Translations under genes and position numbers: made by a program
Source: Victivallales bacterium
GTDB lineage: Bacteria; Verrucomicrobiota; Lentisphaeria; Oligosphaerales; Oligosphaeraceae
Assembly: GCA_017417585.1 (NCBI GenBank)
Contig: JAFPYX010000067.1
Location: 43,567 to 107,566, forward strand
DNA: 64,000 nt
Reading direction: 5' to 3'
The notes under the pieces: model-generated
Told to the model about the DNA's origin: nothing
Database searches by the model: none
The model's input: the letters and a program-made list of their open reading frames with translations, nothing else
Shown: in pieces, positions 7,020 through 15,716 of the stretch
How positions within the stretch are numbered: the stretch's first letter is position 1
How the letters are laid out: each line of letters opens with the position of its first letter

Positions 7020-8012
7020 TCAGCGACTCGAATAGTTGGCGTAGAGCGTCTGGGACTCTACATCATAGAGAAAAGAATATCCTCCGAAGTTGGAGAAACG
7101 ATAGTTGTAGGCTAGGAAGTTCTTTGGATATATCTCTTCTGCGGGGAAGAAATTCTCTTCGTGATTGGGATGAAATCGACACCAGGTGCGACTTATCCAA
7201 TCTCCCTCCTTCTGGCCAGTTCGTGCATTGAGCTCGATGGATTCGGACTGGAAGACGTAGTCGTTTTTTTCGGCGAAGGCAAGCAGTTCCTCCTGGGTGC
7301 AGGTGCAGCGCAACTCTGCATCGTAGCCGAGAAAATTACCGTTGTAATAAAATGTAATGTCTTTGGCACCATCGGGAACCATCGTGTCGGCAAGCCATTG
7401 GGCACCGCCACCGAATCGGGAGAATGGGGTTTCGGTTCGGGTTGCCCCACGAATGATGAATGTATGTGTCATATTCTGGAAGAGAAATATACCACAAAGG
7501 CTGATGAAGAGCAAAAGGCTTTGGAGACCACAGACAAAGAAGAGCCTCAGGAGATGAGAGAAACGGTTGCGGTCTTTTCCGTCGGAATATTGGCGCGGGG
7601 CGAGCAGTCCCCAGACAAACACAATGACGACTGCAAGATAGGGAAGTAGAATCGGCCAAAATAGTAGCATATAGTTTGGCTTGAATATCATTAGCAGTAT
7701 CAATAGAATAAGACTGCCAACTTGGCAAATCGCAAGCATTTTTGCCGCTCTAACAAAGCCGGTGTGCCAGCGCGGCGATTTCGGCGTGGTCCCTTCCGGC
7801 ACAGCCGGCAGTCCGGCGGATTGGGCAATAAGCGCCCAGAGCAAGCCAGAGAGAGCGGTCAGGATAAGGAGAAAGAAAAGCATTGGGATGAGCTTGTTGG
7901 CTTCCTGTTTCAGCAACTTGTAGCTATTGGCATAATATATGTCGCCGATTCGAAGTTTTTTTCTGAAACGACGTGGTCGATGGGGTTGTTGAATAATGCT
8001 TTTCGTCAACAT
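7020..8012 (-). CDS. Four-TM membrane protein with C-terminal soluble domain, unknown
   Basis: A 330-residue protein. Hydrophobic segments at about residues 43-66, 92-110, 115-136 and 155-178 predict four membrane helices. The remaining 150 residues should lie on the outer face or in the cytoplasm, and include TFYYNGNFLGYDAELRCTC and a Trp/Tyr-rich end. I recognise no family. It lies 16 bp downstream of the ORF6N/HKD gene on the same strand and may be cotranscribed with it. Base composition is lower in GC than the flanking housekeeping genes, which would fit an accessory origin, but this is only a visual impression. Confidence 0.6.
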   Translation of the reverse strand: MLTKSIIQQPHRPRRFRKKLRIGDIYYANSYKLLKQEANKLIPMLFFLLILTALSGLLWALIAQSAGLPAVPEGTTPKSPRWHTGFVRAAKMLAICQVGSLILLILLMIFKPNYMLLFWPILLPYLAVVIVFVWGLLAPRQYSDGKDRNRFSHLLRLFFVCGLQSLLLFISLCGIFLFQNMTHTFIIRGATRTETPFSRFGGGAQWLADTMVPDGAKDITFYYNGNFLGYDAELRCTCTQEELLAFAEKNDYVFQSESIELNARTGQKEGDWISRTWCRFHPNHEENFFPAEEIYPKNFLAYNYRFSNFGGYSFLYDVESQTLYANYSSR

Positions 8013-8028
8013 TGTTGCTTTTCTTCAA

Positions 8029-9000
8029 CTAGGTGGTGACATTGAAGGCCTTTGCCTTGAGATGCAGGATTTCCCGCGGATCCATCTTCGTGAAGCCAAA
8101 GCATTTCTTCCCCAGGTCTTTCAGGGAGGCGCCAATCAAATAAAGTTCCTTGTCGTCGATGATGAGAAAGCGGTCGTGGAACGCCATGCTGGTTCTGACA
8201 TCCAGCGTCGGGTACTGCGCGTTGAACTTCTCGATGTCAGAGAGTGCAAGCTGGTTGCCTCGGCTGGAGGTCACGACCACGGCAGAGACGCCCGGGGCCT
8301 TTTTCGCCAACAAGTCGAGTGTGCCAGGTCCTATCCAGTTGTCAATCAGCAGAAGTGAAACTCTGGCACGCCCGATCAACTTCTCCACTAGTGAGCAGGC
8401 ATCCCACAGTTGACCGTCGTAGAAAACGCCTTGTGGCGGTGGGGCTTCCATGTTTAATCGGTTCAAGATTTCATTCACTTTCTCGTCTGTCGTAAGCTGG
8501 CGTTGCTCCACTTTTTCAAGTCGGCTAAATACTTGTGCATTCGCCAGGAGAAACTTTCTCATTGTGACAAAGGCATTGACAATACGAACAGACATCGCAA
8601 CCGCAATCTCTGTTTTTAACAGCGATGCCAGCATGACGATGCCGTGCTCGGTGAAAGCGTATGGACAATAGCGTAAACCGCCTCGTTTTGAGGTCACATT
8701 TTGTGACCTCAAAACAGAATCACCAGAATCTGTCGCGTGTTTTGAGGTCACATTTTGCAACCTCAAATTGGCAAAGTCATCTTTCGTCAATTGAAACATA
8801 AAACTGTCTGGGAAACGTCGTATGTTCCGTTTTACGGCTTGGTTGAGTGCTTTTGTCGAAACTCCGTATAATTCTGCCAAATCACGGTCAAGAAGCACCT
8901 GAGTGCCGCGAATCGTCAATATACGATCCTGGATCTCGGAAGCCACCATATTATACTCTTGAGACACAAGTAATTGTCCAGTATTGTCCACTGTTTTCAT
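8029..9000 (-). CDS. ORF6N domain protein with C-terminal HKD-like (PLD) domain
   Basis: A 323-residue protein from the ATG at 9000, chosen because GGAGGAGG lies directly upstream on the minus strand; a TTG at 9021 is less likely. Residues about 15-105 form the ORF6N DNA-binding domain found in phage and mobile-element proteins: LDRDLAELYGVSTKALNQAV, RFPDSFMFQLT, and YAFTEHGIVMLASLL. A coiled linker follows (about 130-180). The C-terminal half has the phospholipase-D/HKD look: SLLLIDNWIGPGTLDLL and HDRFLIIDDKELYLIGASL. Only a single H-x-x-F-type motif is visible. Between the two halves of ORF6N the protein repeats LRxQNVTSK, encoded by palindromic DNA. The role is unknown; regulator or defence-linked effector are possible. 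Confidence 0.8.
   Translation of the reverse strand: MKTVDNTGQLLVSQEYNMVASEIQDRILTIRGTQVLLDRDLAELYGVSTKALNQAVKRNIRRFPDSFMFQLTKDDFANLRLQNVTSKHATDSGDSVLRSQNVTSKRGGLRYCPYAFTEHGIVMLASLLKTEIAVAMSVRIVNAFVTMRKFLLANAQVFSRLEKVEQRQLTTDEKVNEILNRLNMEAPPPQGVFYDGQLWDACSLVEKLIGRARVSLLLIDNWIGPGTLDLLAKKAPGVSAVVVTSSRGNQLALSDIEKFNAQYPTLDVRTSMAFHDRFLIIDDKELYLIGASLKDLGKKCFGFTKMDPREILHLKAKAFNVTT
8685..8767. repeat. In-gene palindromic direct repeat in the ORF6N gene
   Basis: Nineteen bases starting GTTTTGAGGTCAC recur at 8685-8703 and 8739-8757, exactly 54 bp (18 codons) apart. The first copy forms a perfect 12-bp inverted repeat (8686-8697 with 8703-8714, five-base loop). The second copy has a degraded right arm near 8760-8767. 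Confidence 0.8.
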
Positions 9001-9329
9001 CGCCTCCTCCGTTTTTAACAATCTGCTGAAATCATCCTACTTGGTTCTTCCAAGAAGGCCGTGATGATATCGCATTTCCACATTTCGCTCAATATAACCG
9101 ACCATTGGGGATTTGCCTGAGTGACACGCTAAAAATAATATATTTATCATTTTTATATTCAGATAGATAAATTCATATAAATTCCCATGAAATCAAGAGC
9201 AATGGCGACAAATACAGATACAGAGAATAGAGTTGTCGCTCCTCGATATCAGAAACGTTGTCTCGCCACAGGGGAAAATGTCTCTAGCGAGAACCCGCAA
9301 AAGATGATTTCCCTTGTACCCTTATTTCC
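9001..9329. other. 329-bp AT-rich intergenic region
   Basis: Lies upstream of the ORF6N gene and downstream of holB, both minus strand. Very AT-rich at 9130-9185. No convincing gene, RNA or terminator seen; it presumably holds the ORF6N promoter. Confidence 0.5.
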
Positions 9330-10349
9330 CTACCCCTTTTTGCAGATTTGCAGGGCGAAGGCGGCCAAGTCAAGTTCTTCGGGGACGTTGGCCTTCAGGG
9401 CGCGAATAAAGGTCTGCACGGTTTCGTTGTCTTCCTCGGCCTCCTCGCGGGTAGGCGCGGCGCCTTGGGCGTACGGGAGGAACTCTGGCTGGGGCAAGGA
9501 TGCCTCGGGGACGCCGACCGCCACGAGGTAGCGTTGCTGGAACCACGCCTGGAGCGTGTTCAGATAGGCCTCGCGAAGTCGCAGATACTCCGTGGCGATC
9601 TTGTTCTTCTTTTGTTCTTCAACCTGCTTGCGAAGGGACTTGTCCTCGGCGGCCAGGTCGTCCCACTGTGGGTCCCAGTTTGTCTTGACGGTCTCTTCCG
9701 CCTTTGCTTGGAGTCCTCCGAAGAGTTCCTGAAGGGCGTTGATGGCACGCAGTGCGACGCGGGTGCCGGCATTGCGGTGCAAAGTCGCCAAAGTCTCCAG
9801 GTATTCCTTGGGAACCAAGTCATTATAGTTGAATTTATTGTTGAGTAAGAGGACCTTCTGGCAACGGGAATGGATGGTAGGCAGCAGCAACTGCGGGCGT
9901 GTGGTGAGAAGCAGCAGCATTACGTCGCGCGGCGGCTCTTCGAGGGTCTTGAGGAAGGCGTTGGCGGCTTCTGTTTTCATGCAGTCAGCCTCCACGATTA
10001 AGCCGATCTTCAGCATGCCCTCTGGAACTGCGAGGATGATCTTGCGCTCGAACTCGTGCATCGCGTCCACGGGGATGATTCGTGACTTGGACTCCGGAGC
10101 GAGGCGTAATAGTTCGGAGTAGTTGCCGTCCTGCAAGAGCGTGCAGTTTCGACAGTGTCCGCAAGGCATGCCGTCGGGCTGCGGGGAGGTGCAGGCGGCG
10201 GTCTGCGCCCAGCCGATGGCGAAGCGCTCCAGCTGTTCGGTCGAGTCGCCAATCAGCAGATACGCCTGGCCGGTGCGGCCATGGAGTTTCGCCTTGGCCA
10301 GCGCATGTGCAGCTTGCGGAAATTCAGATGACCAAGTGGTGGTGCTCAT
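9330..10349 (-). CDS. holB: DNA polymerase III subunit delta-prime
   Basis: A 339-residue clamp-loader subunit. The N-terminal AAA+ fold begins near HALAKAKLHGRTGQAYLLIG. The P-loop is degenerate (no GKT), as expected for delta-prime. A zinc module is marked by CTSPQ...CGHCRNCTLL near residues 53-68. NAFLKTLEEPPRDVMLLLLT and LPTIHSRCQKVLL contain the SRC motif that supplies the arginine finger. Residues 225-275 are charged and probably coiled coil. The start codon overlaps the tmk stop (ATGA), so the two are translationally coupled, a common gene pair. Confidence 0.9.
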   Translation of the reverse strand: MSTTTWSSEFPQAAHALAKAKLHGRTGQAYLLIGDSTEQLERFAIGWAQTAACTSPQPDGMPCGHCRNCTLLQDGNYSELLRLAPESKSRIIPVDAMHEFERKIILAVPEGMLKIGLIVEADCMKTEAANAFLKTLEEPPRDVMLLLLTTRPQLLLPTIHSRCQKVLLLNNKFNYNDLVPKEYLETLATLHRNAGTRVALRAINALQELFGGLQAKAEETVKTNWDPQWDDLAAEDKSLRKQVEEQKKNKIATEYLRLREAYLNTLQAWFQQRYLVAVGVPEASLPQPEFLPYAQGAAPTREEAEEDNETVQTFIRALKANVPEELDLAAFALQICKKG

Positions 10350-10993
10350 GATTCAAGGCGAGGAAGGCGTTTCTGCACGATTTTCCAGATCTGCTCGTCG
10401 AGTTCTTCCACGGAGTGCGTGGCATCGAGTGTCACAATGCGTTCGGGGTTCCCGGCGGCCAGTTCCAGGAAACCCTTGCGGACCTTCTCGTAGAAGTTGC
10501 GGCTTTCGATTTCGAAGCGGTCCACCTCTGCCTGTGTGGTGTCAAGCACCTTTCCGAGACGTTTGAAGCTCTCCTCCACCGTGAGGTCGAGGAAGATGGT
10601 CAGGTCAGGCCAGCGGTTTCCGACGGCGTAGGCGTTGAGTTGCCGGATGAACTCCAGGTCCATGCCGCGCGCATAGCCCTGGTAGGCGGTGGTGGAGTCC
10701 GCGAAACGGTCGCAGAGCACGATGTGCCCTGCATCCAGTTCCGGCCAGAGGCGCCCGCGCAGAAGTTGTGCGCGGCTGGCGGAGAAGAGTAGTAGCTCCG
10801 CCTCGTCCACCAGCCGCTCGGATTGCTTTTTCATCAGGAGCTGGCGGATCTCCTCGCAGAGCGCGGTTCCGCCGGGTTCGCGGGTGGCGGTTACGGTGTA
10901 GCCGAGGCGTTCCAGCCGCTGGGCCAGCCGTGCGATCTGTGTGGTCTTTCCGGCCTTGTCCAGCCCCTCGAATGTAATGAATAGACCAGTCAT
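10346..10993 (-). CDS. tmk: Thymidylate kinase
   Basis: A 215-residue kinase that phosphorylates dTMP to dTDP. The P-loop is FEGLDKAGKTTQ near residue 8. ATREPGGTALCEEIR carries the substrate-binding DR-like stretch, DRFADSTTAYQGYARG holds the dTMP-binding Arg and Tyr, and IFLDLTVEESFKRL is typical. Length matches the family. It is followed by holB with a 4-bp overlap. It begins 6 bp after the end of the large helicase gene, so read-through from upstream is possible. Confidence 0.96.
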   Translation of the reverse strand: MTGLFITFEGLDKAGKTTQIARLAQRLERLGYTVTATREPGGTALCEEIRQLLMKKQSERLVDEAELLLFSASRAQLLRGRLWPELDAGHIVLCDRFADSTTAYQGYARGMDLEFIRQLNAYAVGNRWPDLTIFLDLTVEESFKRLGKVLDTTQAEVDRFEIESRNFYEKVRKGFLELAAGNPERIVTLDATHSVEELDEQIWKIVQKRLPRLES

Positions 10994-10999
10994 ATTAAA

Positions 11000-13900
11000 T
11001 TAGTTATGAATTGTATTGCCAGCTGCCAGGTCGAAGCGCTTGCGGAGGGCTGGGGTGCAGGAGGGGAAGCCGAAGAGCCGGGCGGTCTCGCGGGCGACGA
11101 TGTCCTGCGTGGCATCAGGGAAGTCACGCAAGATGCTTAGTGCCGCGTTGTGGATTTCGACATCGGGGATTTCATCAAAGGCACGGCGCTCTTCGGGAGT
11201 GGCGGGTACACGGAAATCCCGATATTCCTGCGGATTAATGCCTTCTGGCCAATAGACCGAATTGCCGGAGGCATCAGTGGTGGTGCGGGGCTTGGCGACT
11301 TCGATGGCAGACTGGATGGCATCCTGCACCTTTGGGGTGTTTCGGGCGATTTTCCATGCGGAACGGAGTCGTCGCGCAAGCAAAACATGGGTAACGGGCC
11401 CCTCGGCTGCGATGACCTCCTTGACTTGCCGTACCAATTCAGTATGGCAACGCGTGCTAACGCCGAACTCCTCCAGCGGGCACTTGGTCTTGAGGGGAGT
11501 AGGTACAGGATACAAGGTACAAGGTGTAGAGGTAGGCTGGCTAGGCTGGTTGGCTTGACTAGGCTGACTAGGCTGACTAACCTGACTAGTCTGGCTAGGC
11601 CTACTAGATTGGCTGGAACTGCTGGAACTATTAGGATTTATCGCCTGTTCCAGTGCGTCCAGGAGCGCTTGTTCGGCGGCGGGACGGTCGAGTCGCCATT
11701 CGGTGGACCAAGCGTGGGCGAGATGCCAGCCGAGACCTTTGAGGACACCGGTGCGGGTGCTTTCGCGGTCGCGGCATGTGTAGTCGCGGGCGGAACGTTG
11801 CCCGTCGCAGAGGATTCCCAGCAGGTATTCTCCGGGCTTTTCGGGGTGCTTGACAGCCAGGTCGATGCGGAAGGAGGAGCAACCGACATTTCGGTCGGTC
11901 TCGTAGCCTTTTGAGGCAAGGAACTTTGCGATGATCTCCTGGAGGGTGTCGGCGGCCTGGTCCTGCGCGAGCTTGGGTGCGGTCGCGGCGGCGCCGCGTT
12001 CGGCGTAGGCGAGGAATTCGCGCAGGTCGCTGGCGCCTTTGGCGGAGGTGCGCGAGAGGTCGATCTGCGTGGCGTGGATGGAACTGAAGACCACCACGCG
12101 GTGCTTGGCGCGGGTGATGGCGACATTCAGGCGTCGCTCGCCACCCACGCGATTGAGCGGTCCGAAGTTCATGTAGAGCTTGCCGTCTGCGTCTGGGGCA
12201 TAGCCCACGGAGAAGAGAATCACATCCCGCTCGTCGCCCTGGACATTTTCGAGATTCTTGACGAAGAATGGCTCCGGGAGGCTGTCGCTGAAGTATTCCT
12301 CGAATTGCGGGTGGTCGGCGCGGAACTGCTCGAAGCGGTCCTGGATGAGTTCGCACTGCGCGATGTTGAAGGTCACGATGCCGATGGAGCGCTTCGCCTG
12401 TGCGGGGTCGGCGAGCATCTGGGCGACGTAGGCGACGATGGCATCCGCCTCGGCGGAGTTGGTGCGGGTTCGACGGTCGAGAATCGCATCGGGCACGAAT
12501 TGGAAATGCACGCCGAGCAAGGGCGAGTTCTTGGCAGCGGGGAAGGTGTTGAGCTTGTTGTCGTAGTAGTGTTGGTTGCTGAAGGCGATGAGTGACTCGT
12601 GGCGTGAGCGGTAGTGCCAGTTGAGGTGGCAGGAGTGCACGCCGGCGGTGAGGCATTCGTCCAGGATGCTGTCGAGTTCCTCGACGGCCTCGTCGTCTTC
12701 CTCTATCGTATCGGTGTTGGTCTTCTGGAAGAACTGTGTCGGGGGCATCTGCTTCTGGTCGCCGACGCAAATGAACTGTTTTCCGCGGGCGATGGCACCG
12801 ATGGCATCGGCGGTGGGGATTTGCGAGGCCTCGTCAAAGACCACCAGGTCGAAGGCATTCATGTCGGGCGGAAGGTACTGCGCCACGGAAAGCGGGCTCA
12901 TCAAGAAGCATGGCTTCAGGCTGCCGAGGATGGGCGCGACATTCTGGAGGATGGTGCGGACCGGCTTGATGCGCGACTTCTTCTCGCACTCGCGCTTCAG
13001 GAAGCCCAGTGCAGTGCCGGCGGGGCATTCGCTTCCGCGCCGTGCGGGAAGGCGCGCGGAGATGCGTGCGACCGCAAGCTTGGCGGAGAGCGCCATGTAG
13101 TCCGCGTCGAGCTTGCAGAACTGCTCGATACGGTGTTCGTGGCGGGTGCCGATGAAATCTGCCAATGTTGGTTCTGCGGAGAGAATCTGCTTGAGCATCA
13201 CCGCCTCCAGCTTGCGGCGGAAGACCGCGAGGAGTTCGACGGGAGGGAAGAGACCTTGTTCCAATGCGTCCAAGAAAGGCGTCAGGCCATCAGCGTCGGC
13301 GCTTTCACGGCTCTGCCGCCAGACGCGATAGGCACGCAGCGAGGCGAGGTTCTCGGCGGCATCGGCGAGACAGATCGAGAACTCCTCCAGACTGGTCGAG
13401 AAGGTCGGCGGAGCCTCCATGGAGGAGGTTCGCTGAATCTCCTGGAGCGACTGGTTGAAGACCGACATCGCATTCATGAAGTCGTTGGCGCGCGGAAGAG
13501 CGTCCGGGAGGCACTCTGGGATGGTGGCAAGCTGTGTGTCATCCTGTGGACCATATAGGTCAATAAGCGCACCGATAATTTGCGAGGCATCCTCCAGTTG
13601 TTTCTCCAGGGTATTCCAGTTCGGCGTGGAATCCAGCCAACTGGGATTGCCAAGAAGTTCTCCAAAATGTCGGAAGCCATTTTCGTGCTGAGAGGTGAGC
13701 GTCTGGAATTCCTGAATGAGCGGGAGGTCGCGAGCAAGGTCGGCGGCGGATGGGCGCGGAGCGACGGGTTGGCGGTAGCGCATCAGCGCTTTGCCCAATG
13801 AGCGGTTTGCGAAGAAGCGAGCCACGAAGAACTTGGCGTTGTTGGCCTTGAGTGTCTGTTGCGTGGCGGCGACTGGCACGGCAGAAAGTTGGTCTGGTAG

Positions 13901-15712
13901 CCAGGAGGATAGCTTTGAACGCAGTTCGCAATAGCGCTTGGCGTGGTCAAACGTGGCGCGCAGGGCATCCCGCTGATTTGCCACCTCGTTGCACAACAAG
14001 CCAGAGGGCAGGGCAGAGAGGCGTGGAAGACGGTCTGCCAGAGTTGTGCGCACGGCGAGTTTCGCCTGGTCGCTGGCGGCCTGCTCGTAGCCCAGCGAGA
14101 GGTCGAACCCCTGAAGCGCGTCCTGAAGTTGGCCAGCGCATTCCTGAGAGTGCAAAATTGTCGCTTGAAGTCTAGAATTGTCCAATTTTGTCCAATCTAG
14201 ATTTGTTGCAAAGAGGCGGAGCTTGTGGCAGAGTTCGGGGGTGACGGCGGCGAAGCCGTCTTGTGCAGCCTTTAGTGCCTCGTCGAGTTGTGCGCGTTCT
14301 TCAGCGGTCTGTGCGAGGAGGTTGTCGCATCCCCATGCGATTTGGGCTTCGGGGCCGGGTTCGAGGGTTTCCGCAAGGCATTGGAATGCGGAGATGCCAT
14401 TGGGGTATCTGTGATGGAGCAGTCGGATGTATCCGTTGAGGGCGTCGCGCTGTGCGGAGAGGTCCTTGACCAGGGTCTGCCAGTTTTGCGGTTCGGGGGC
14501 GGTTGCCAGGTCGAGCGCCTCGCGGAATTGCGCCAGCACCTCGGCCTTGCCCGCCTTGTTCGAGTGCAATTCCAGACAGAAGGGCTTCATCCCCAATTTG
14601 TTCAGGCGGTTCTGGACAACTTCGAGCGCGGCCTTCTTTTCGGAGACGAAGAGCACACGGCGTCCCAAAGTGAGGTTGTGGCAGATGAGATTCGCGATGG
14701 ACTGGGATTTGCCGGTGCCGGGCGGTCCGTGCAAAACGAAGGTCTTGCCCAAGGCGGAGTAGAGGATCGCAGTCAACTGAGAGGCGTCCGCCGCCAGTGG
14801 GCAGCAGAGCTTGTCCAGTTCGGCATGGGATTCGACCTCTTCGGGCGGGAAGACTTCGATTTGGTCGTCATAGACGCCGGAGAGCCCTTGTACCAGATGG
14901 TGAACCAGCGGTTGTTTTTCCAATTCTGCGGAACGATTATTTAAATCATTCCACATTAAGAATTTAGAGAAAGAAAGCCGGGCGACATAAAGCGTCTCGA
15001 TGACTTCGCATTCCGGAAGCCCTGCTACAGCCTGCCGCACCTGGTCGAAGACTTCCTTGAGATTCACGCCGTGTTCGTCTGCAGGCAGTTCCTCCCACTG
15101 CGGCAATTTGATTTGGAAGTCGCGTTTGAGGAGTTCGACGAGGGTCTGGTTGAAGATGGTGTCGTCGTCATATCGGGTGATGGTGAATCCGGCTTGCACG
15201 GATTTACGTGCGAGGGTGACAGGCTCCAGCACCAGCGGGGCATAGCGTCGTACCTTGTCGCCTTTGGGCTTCCACGCCAATGCGCCGAAGGCGGCGAAGA
15301 TGGTGTGGACATCGCCTTCCTCCTGGTCGAGCCGCCCCTTACGTAGAAGTTCCAGCAACTTTCGACTGAGTTCCTTGGCAGGGCGTTCCGAATAGAGGGT
15401 GGCGGCCTTTTTCGCTTTGTCAATCGCCTCGGTGTAGCTTTTCTGGCGTTCAGCGGGGGGGAGTTTTTCGGTGGCCTGGAAGTCTTCGGGACCAAGCAGG
15501 TTCTCTAGCGAGTCCAAAGCAAAGGTGGTACCGCTTTGGAGACGATCCTCCACTTCGCATAGAGGCCCCCCCTTGAGCTGGATGGCCTGGAGACCGTCCC
15601 GCAGATTCAGCAGGTGGTTGCGCAACGAGAGGTCGAGAAGCTGCTGCTTCCAGCGTTCCATGCGTGCGCTGGTGCCATTGGCAACTGTGGTGGTGTCGTG
15701 CGTTGTTTCCAT
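11000..15712 (-). CDS. Giant DUF4011 / superfamily 1 helicase / MTES_1575-type nuclease / DUF3320 protein
   Basis: A 1570-residue protein. The N-terminal DUF4011 region starts RMERWKQQLLDLSLRNHLLN (residue 18). Walker A is HGPPGTGKSQSIANLI (about 325), Walker B is DLVVFDEASQIPTADA (about 955), with LNWHYRSRHESLIAFSNQHYY and NVAITRAKHRVVVFSS as later SF1 motifs. A restriction-endonuclease-like MTES_1575 domain follows (about 1255-1355: SFRIDLAVKHPEKPGEYLLG, then GLGWHLAHAWSTEW). A repeat-encoded Ser/Gln/Pro linker comes next, then DUF3320 (about 1420-1560). In relatives I recall IECDG after the LLG; here it is ILCDG, so one putative acidic catalytic residue is lacking. Such proteins are associated with mobile or defence regions (inference); cellular function is unknown. 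Confidence 0.9.
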   Translation of the reverse strand: METTHDTTTVANGTSARMERWKQQLLDLSLRNHLLNLRDGLQAIQLKGGPLCEVEDRLQSGTTFALDSLENLLGPEDFQATEKLPPAERQKSYTEAIDKAKKAATLYSERPAKELSRKLLELLRKGRLDQEEGDVHTIFAAFGALAWKPKGDKVRRYAPLVLEPVTLARKSVQAGFTITRYDDDTIFNQTLVELLKRDFQIKLPQWEELPADEHGVNLKEVFDQVRQAVAGLPECEVIETLYVARLSFSKFLMWNDLNNRSAELEKQPLVHHLVQGLSGVYDDQIEVFPPEEVESHAELDKLCCPLAADASQLTAILYSALGKTFVLHGPPGTGKSQSIANLICHNLTLGRRVLFVSEKKAALEVVQNRLNKLGMKPFCLELHSNKAGKAEVLAQFREALDLATAPEPQNWQTLVKDLSAQRDALNGYIRLLHHRYPNGISAFQCLAETLEPGPEAQIAWGCDNLLAQTAEERAQLDEALKAAQDGFAAVTPELCHKLRLFATNLDWTKLDNSRLQATILHSQECAGQLQDALQGFDLSLGYEQAASDQAKLAVRTTLADRLPRLSALPSGLLCNEVANQRDALRATFDHAKRYCELRSKLSSWLPDQLSAVPVAATQQTLKANNAKFFVARFFANRSLGKALMRYRQPVAPRPSAADLARDLPLIQEFQTLTSQHENGFRHFGELLGNPSWLDSTPNWNTLEKQLEDASQIIGALIDLYGPQDDTQLATIPECLPDALPRANDFMNAMSVFNQSLQEIQRTSSMEAPPTFSTSLEEFSICLADAAENLASLRAYRVWRQSRESADADGLTPFLDALEQGLFPPVELLAVFRRKLEAVMLKQILSAEPTLADFIGTRHEHRIEQFCKLDADYMALSAKLAVARISARLPARRGSECPAGTALGFLKRECEKKSRIKPVRTILQNVAPILGSLKPCFLMSPLSVAQYLPPDMNAFDLVVFDEASQIPTADAIGAIARGKQFICVGDQKQMPPTQFFQKTNTDTIEEDDEAVEELDSILDECLTAGVHSCHLNWHYRSRHESLIAFSNQHYYDNKLNTFPAAKNSPLLGVHFQFVPDAILDRRTRTNSAEADAIVAYVAQMLADPAQAKRSIGIVTFNIAQCELIQDRFEQFRADHPQFEEYFSDSLPEPFFVKNLENVQGDERDVILFSVGYAPDADGKLYMNFGPLNRVGGERRLNVAITRAKHRVVVFSSIHATQIDLSRTSAKGASDLREFLAYAERGAAATAPKLAQDQAADTLQEIIAKFLASKGYETDRNVGCSSFRIDLAVKHPEKPGEYLLGILCDGQRSARDYTCRDRESTRTGVLKGLGWHLAHAWSTEWRLDRPAAEQALLDALEQAINPNSSSSSSQSSRPSQTSQVSQPSQPSQANQPSQPTSTPCTLYPVPTPLKTKCPLEEFGVSTRCHTELVRQVKEVIAAEGPVTHVLLARRLRSAWKIARNTPKVQDAIQSAIEVAKPRTTTDASGNSVYWPEGINPQEYRDFRVPATPEERRAFDEIPDVEIHNAALSILRDFPDATQDIVARETARLFGFPSCTPALRKRFDLAAGNTIHN
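11501..11625. repeat. Period-7 and period-9 tandem repeats encoding the helicase linker
   Basis: Positions 11501-11530 hold 7-bp GGTACA-type units. Positions 11536-11625 hold about nine degenerate 9-bp units of the form GACTAGGCT. Period 9 keeps the frame and yields a PSQ/TSQ/VSQ tripeptide repeat on the minus strand. It separates the nuclease-like domain from DUF3320. Confidence 0.8.
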
Positions 15713-15716
15713 GACG

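Noticed and set aside
12614..13558. 314-codon open frame antisense to the helicase
   Set aside because: Shadow frame without motif or start signal.
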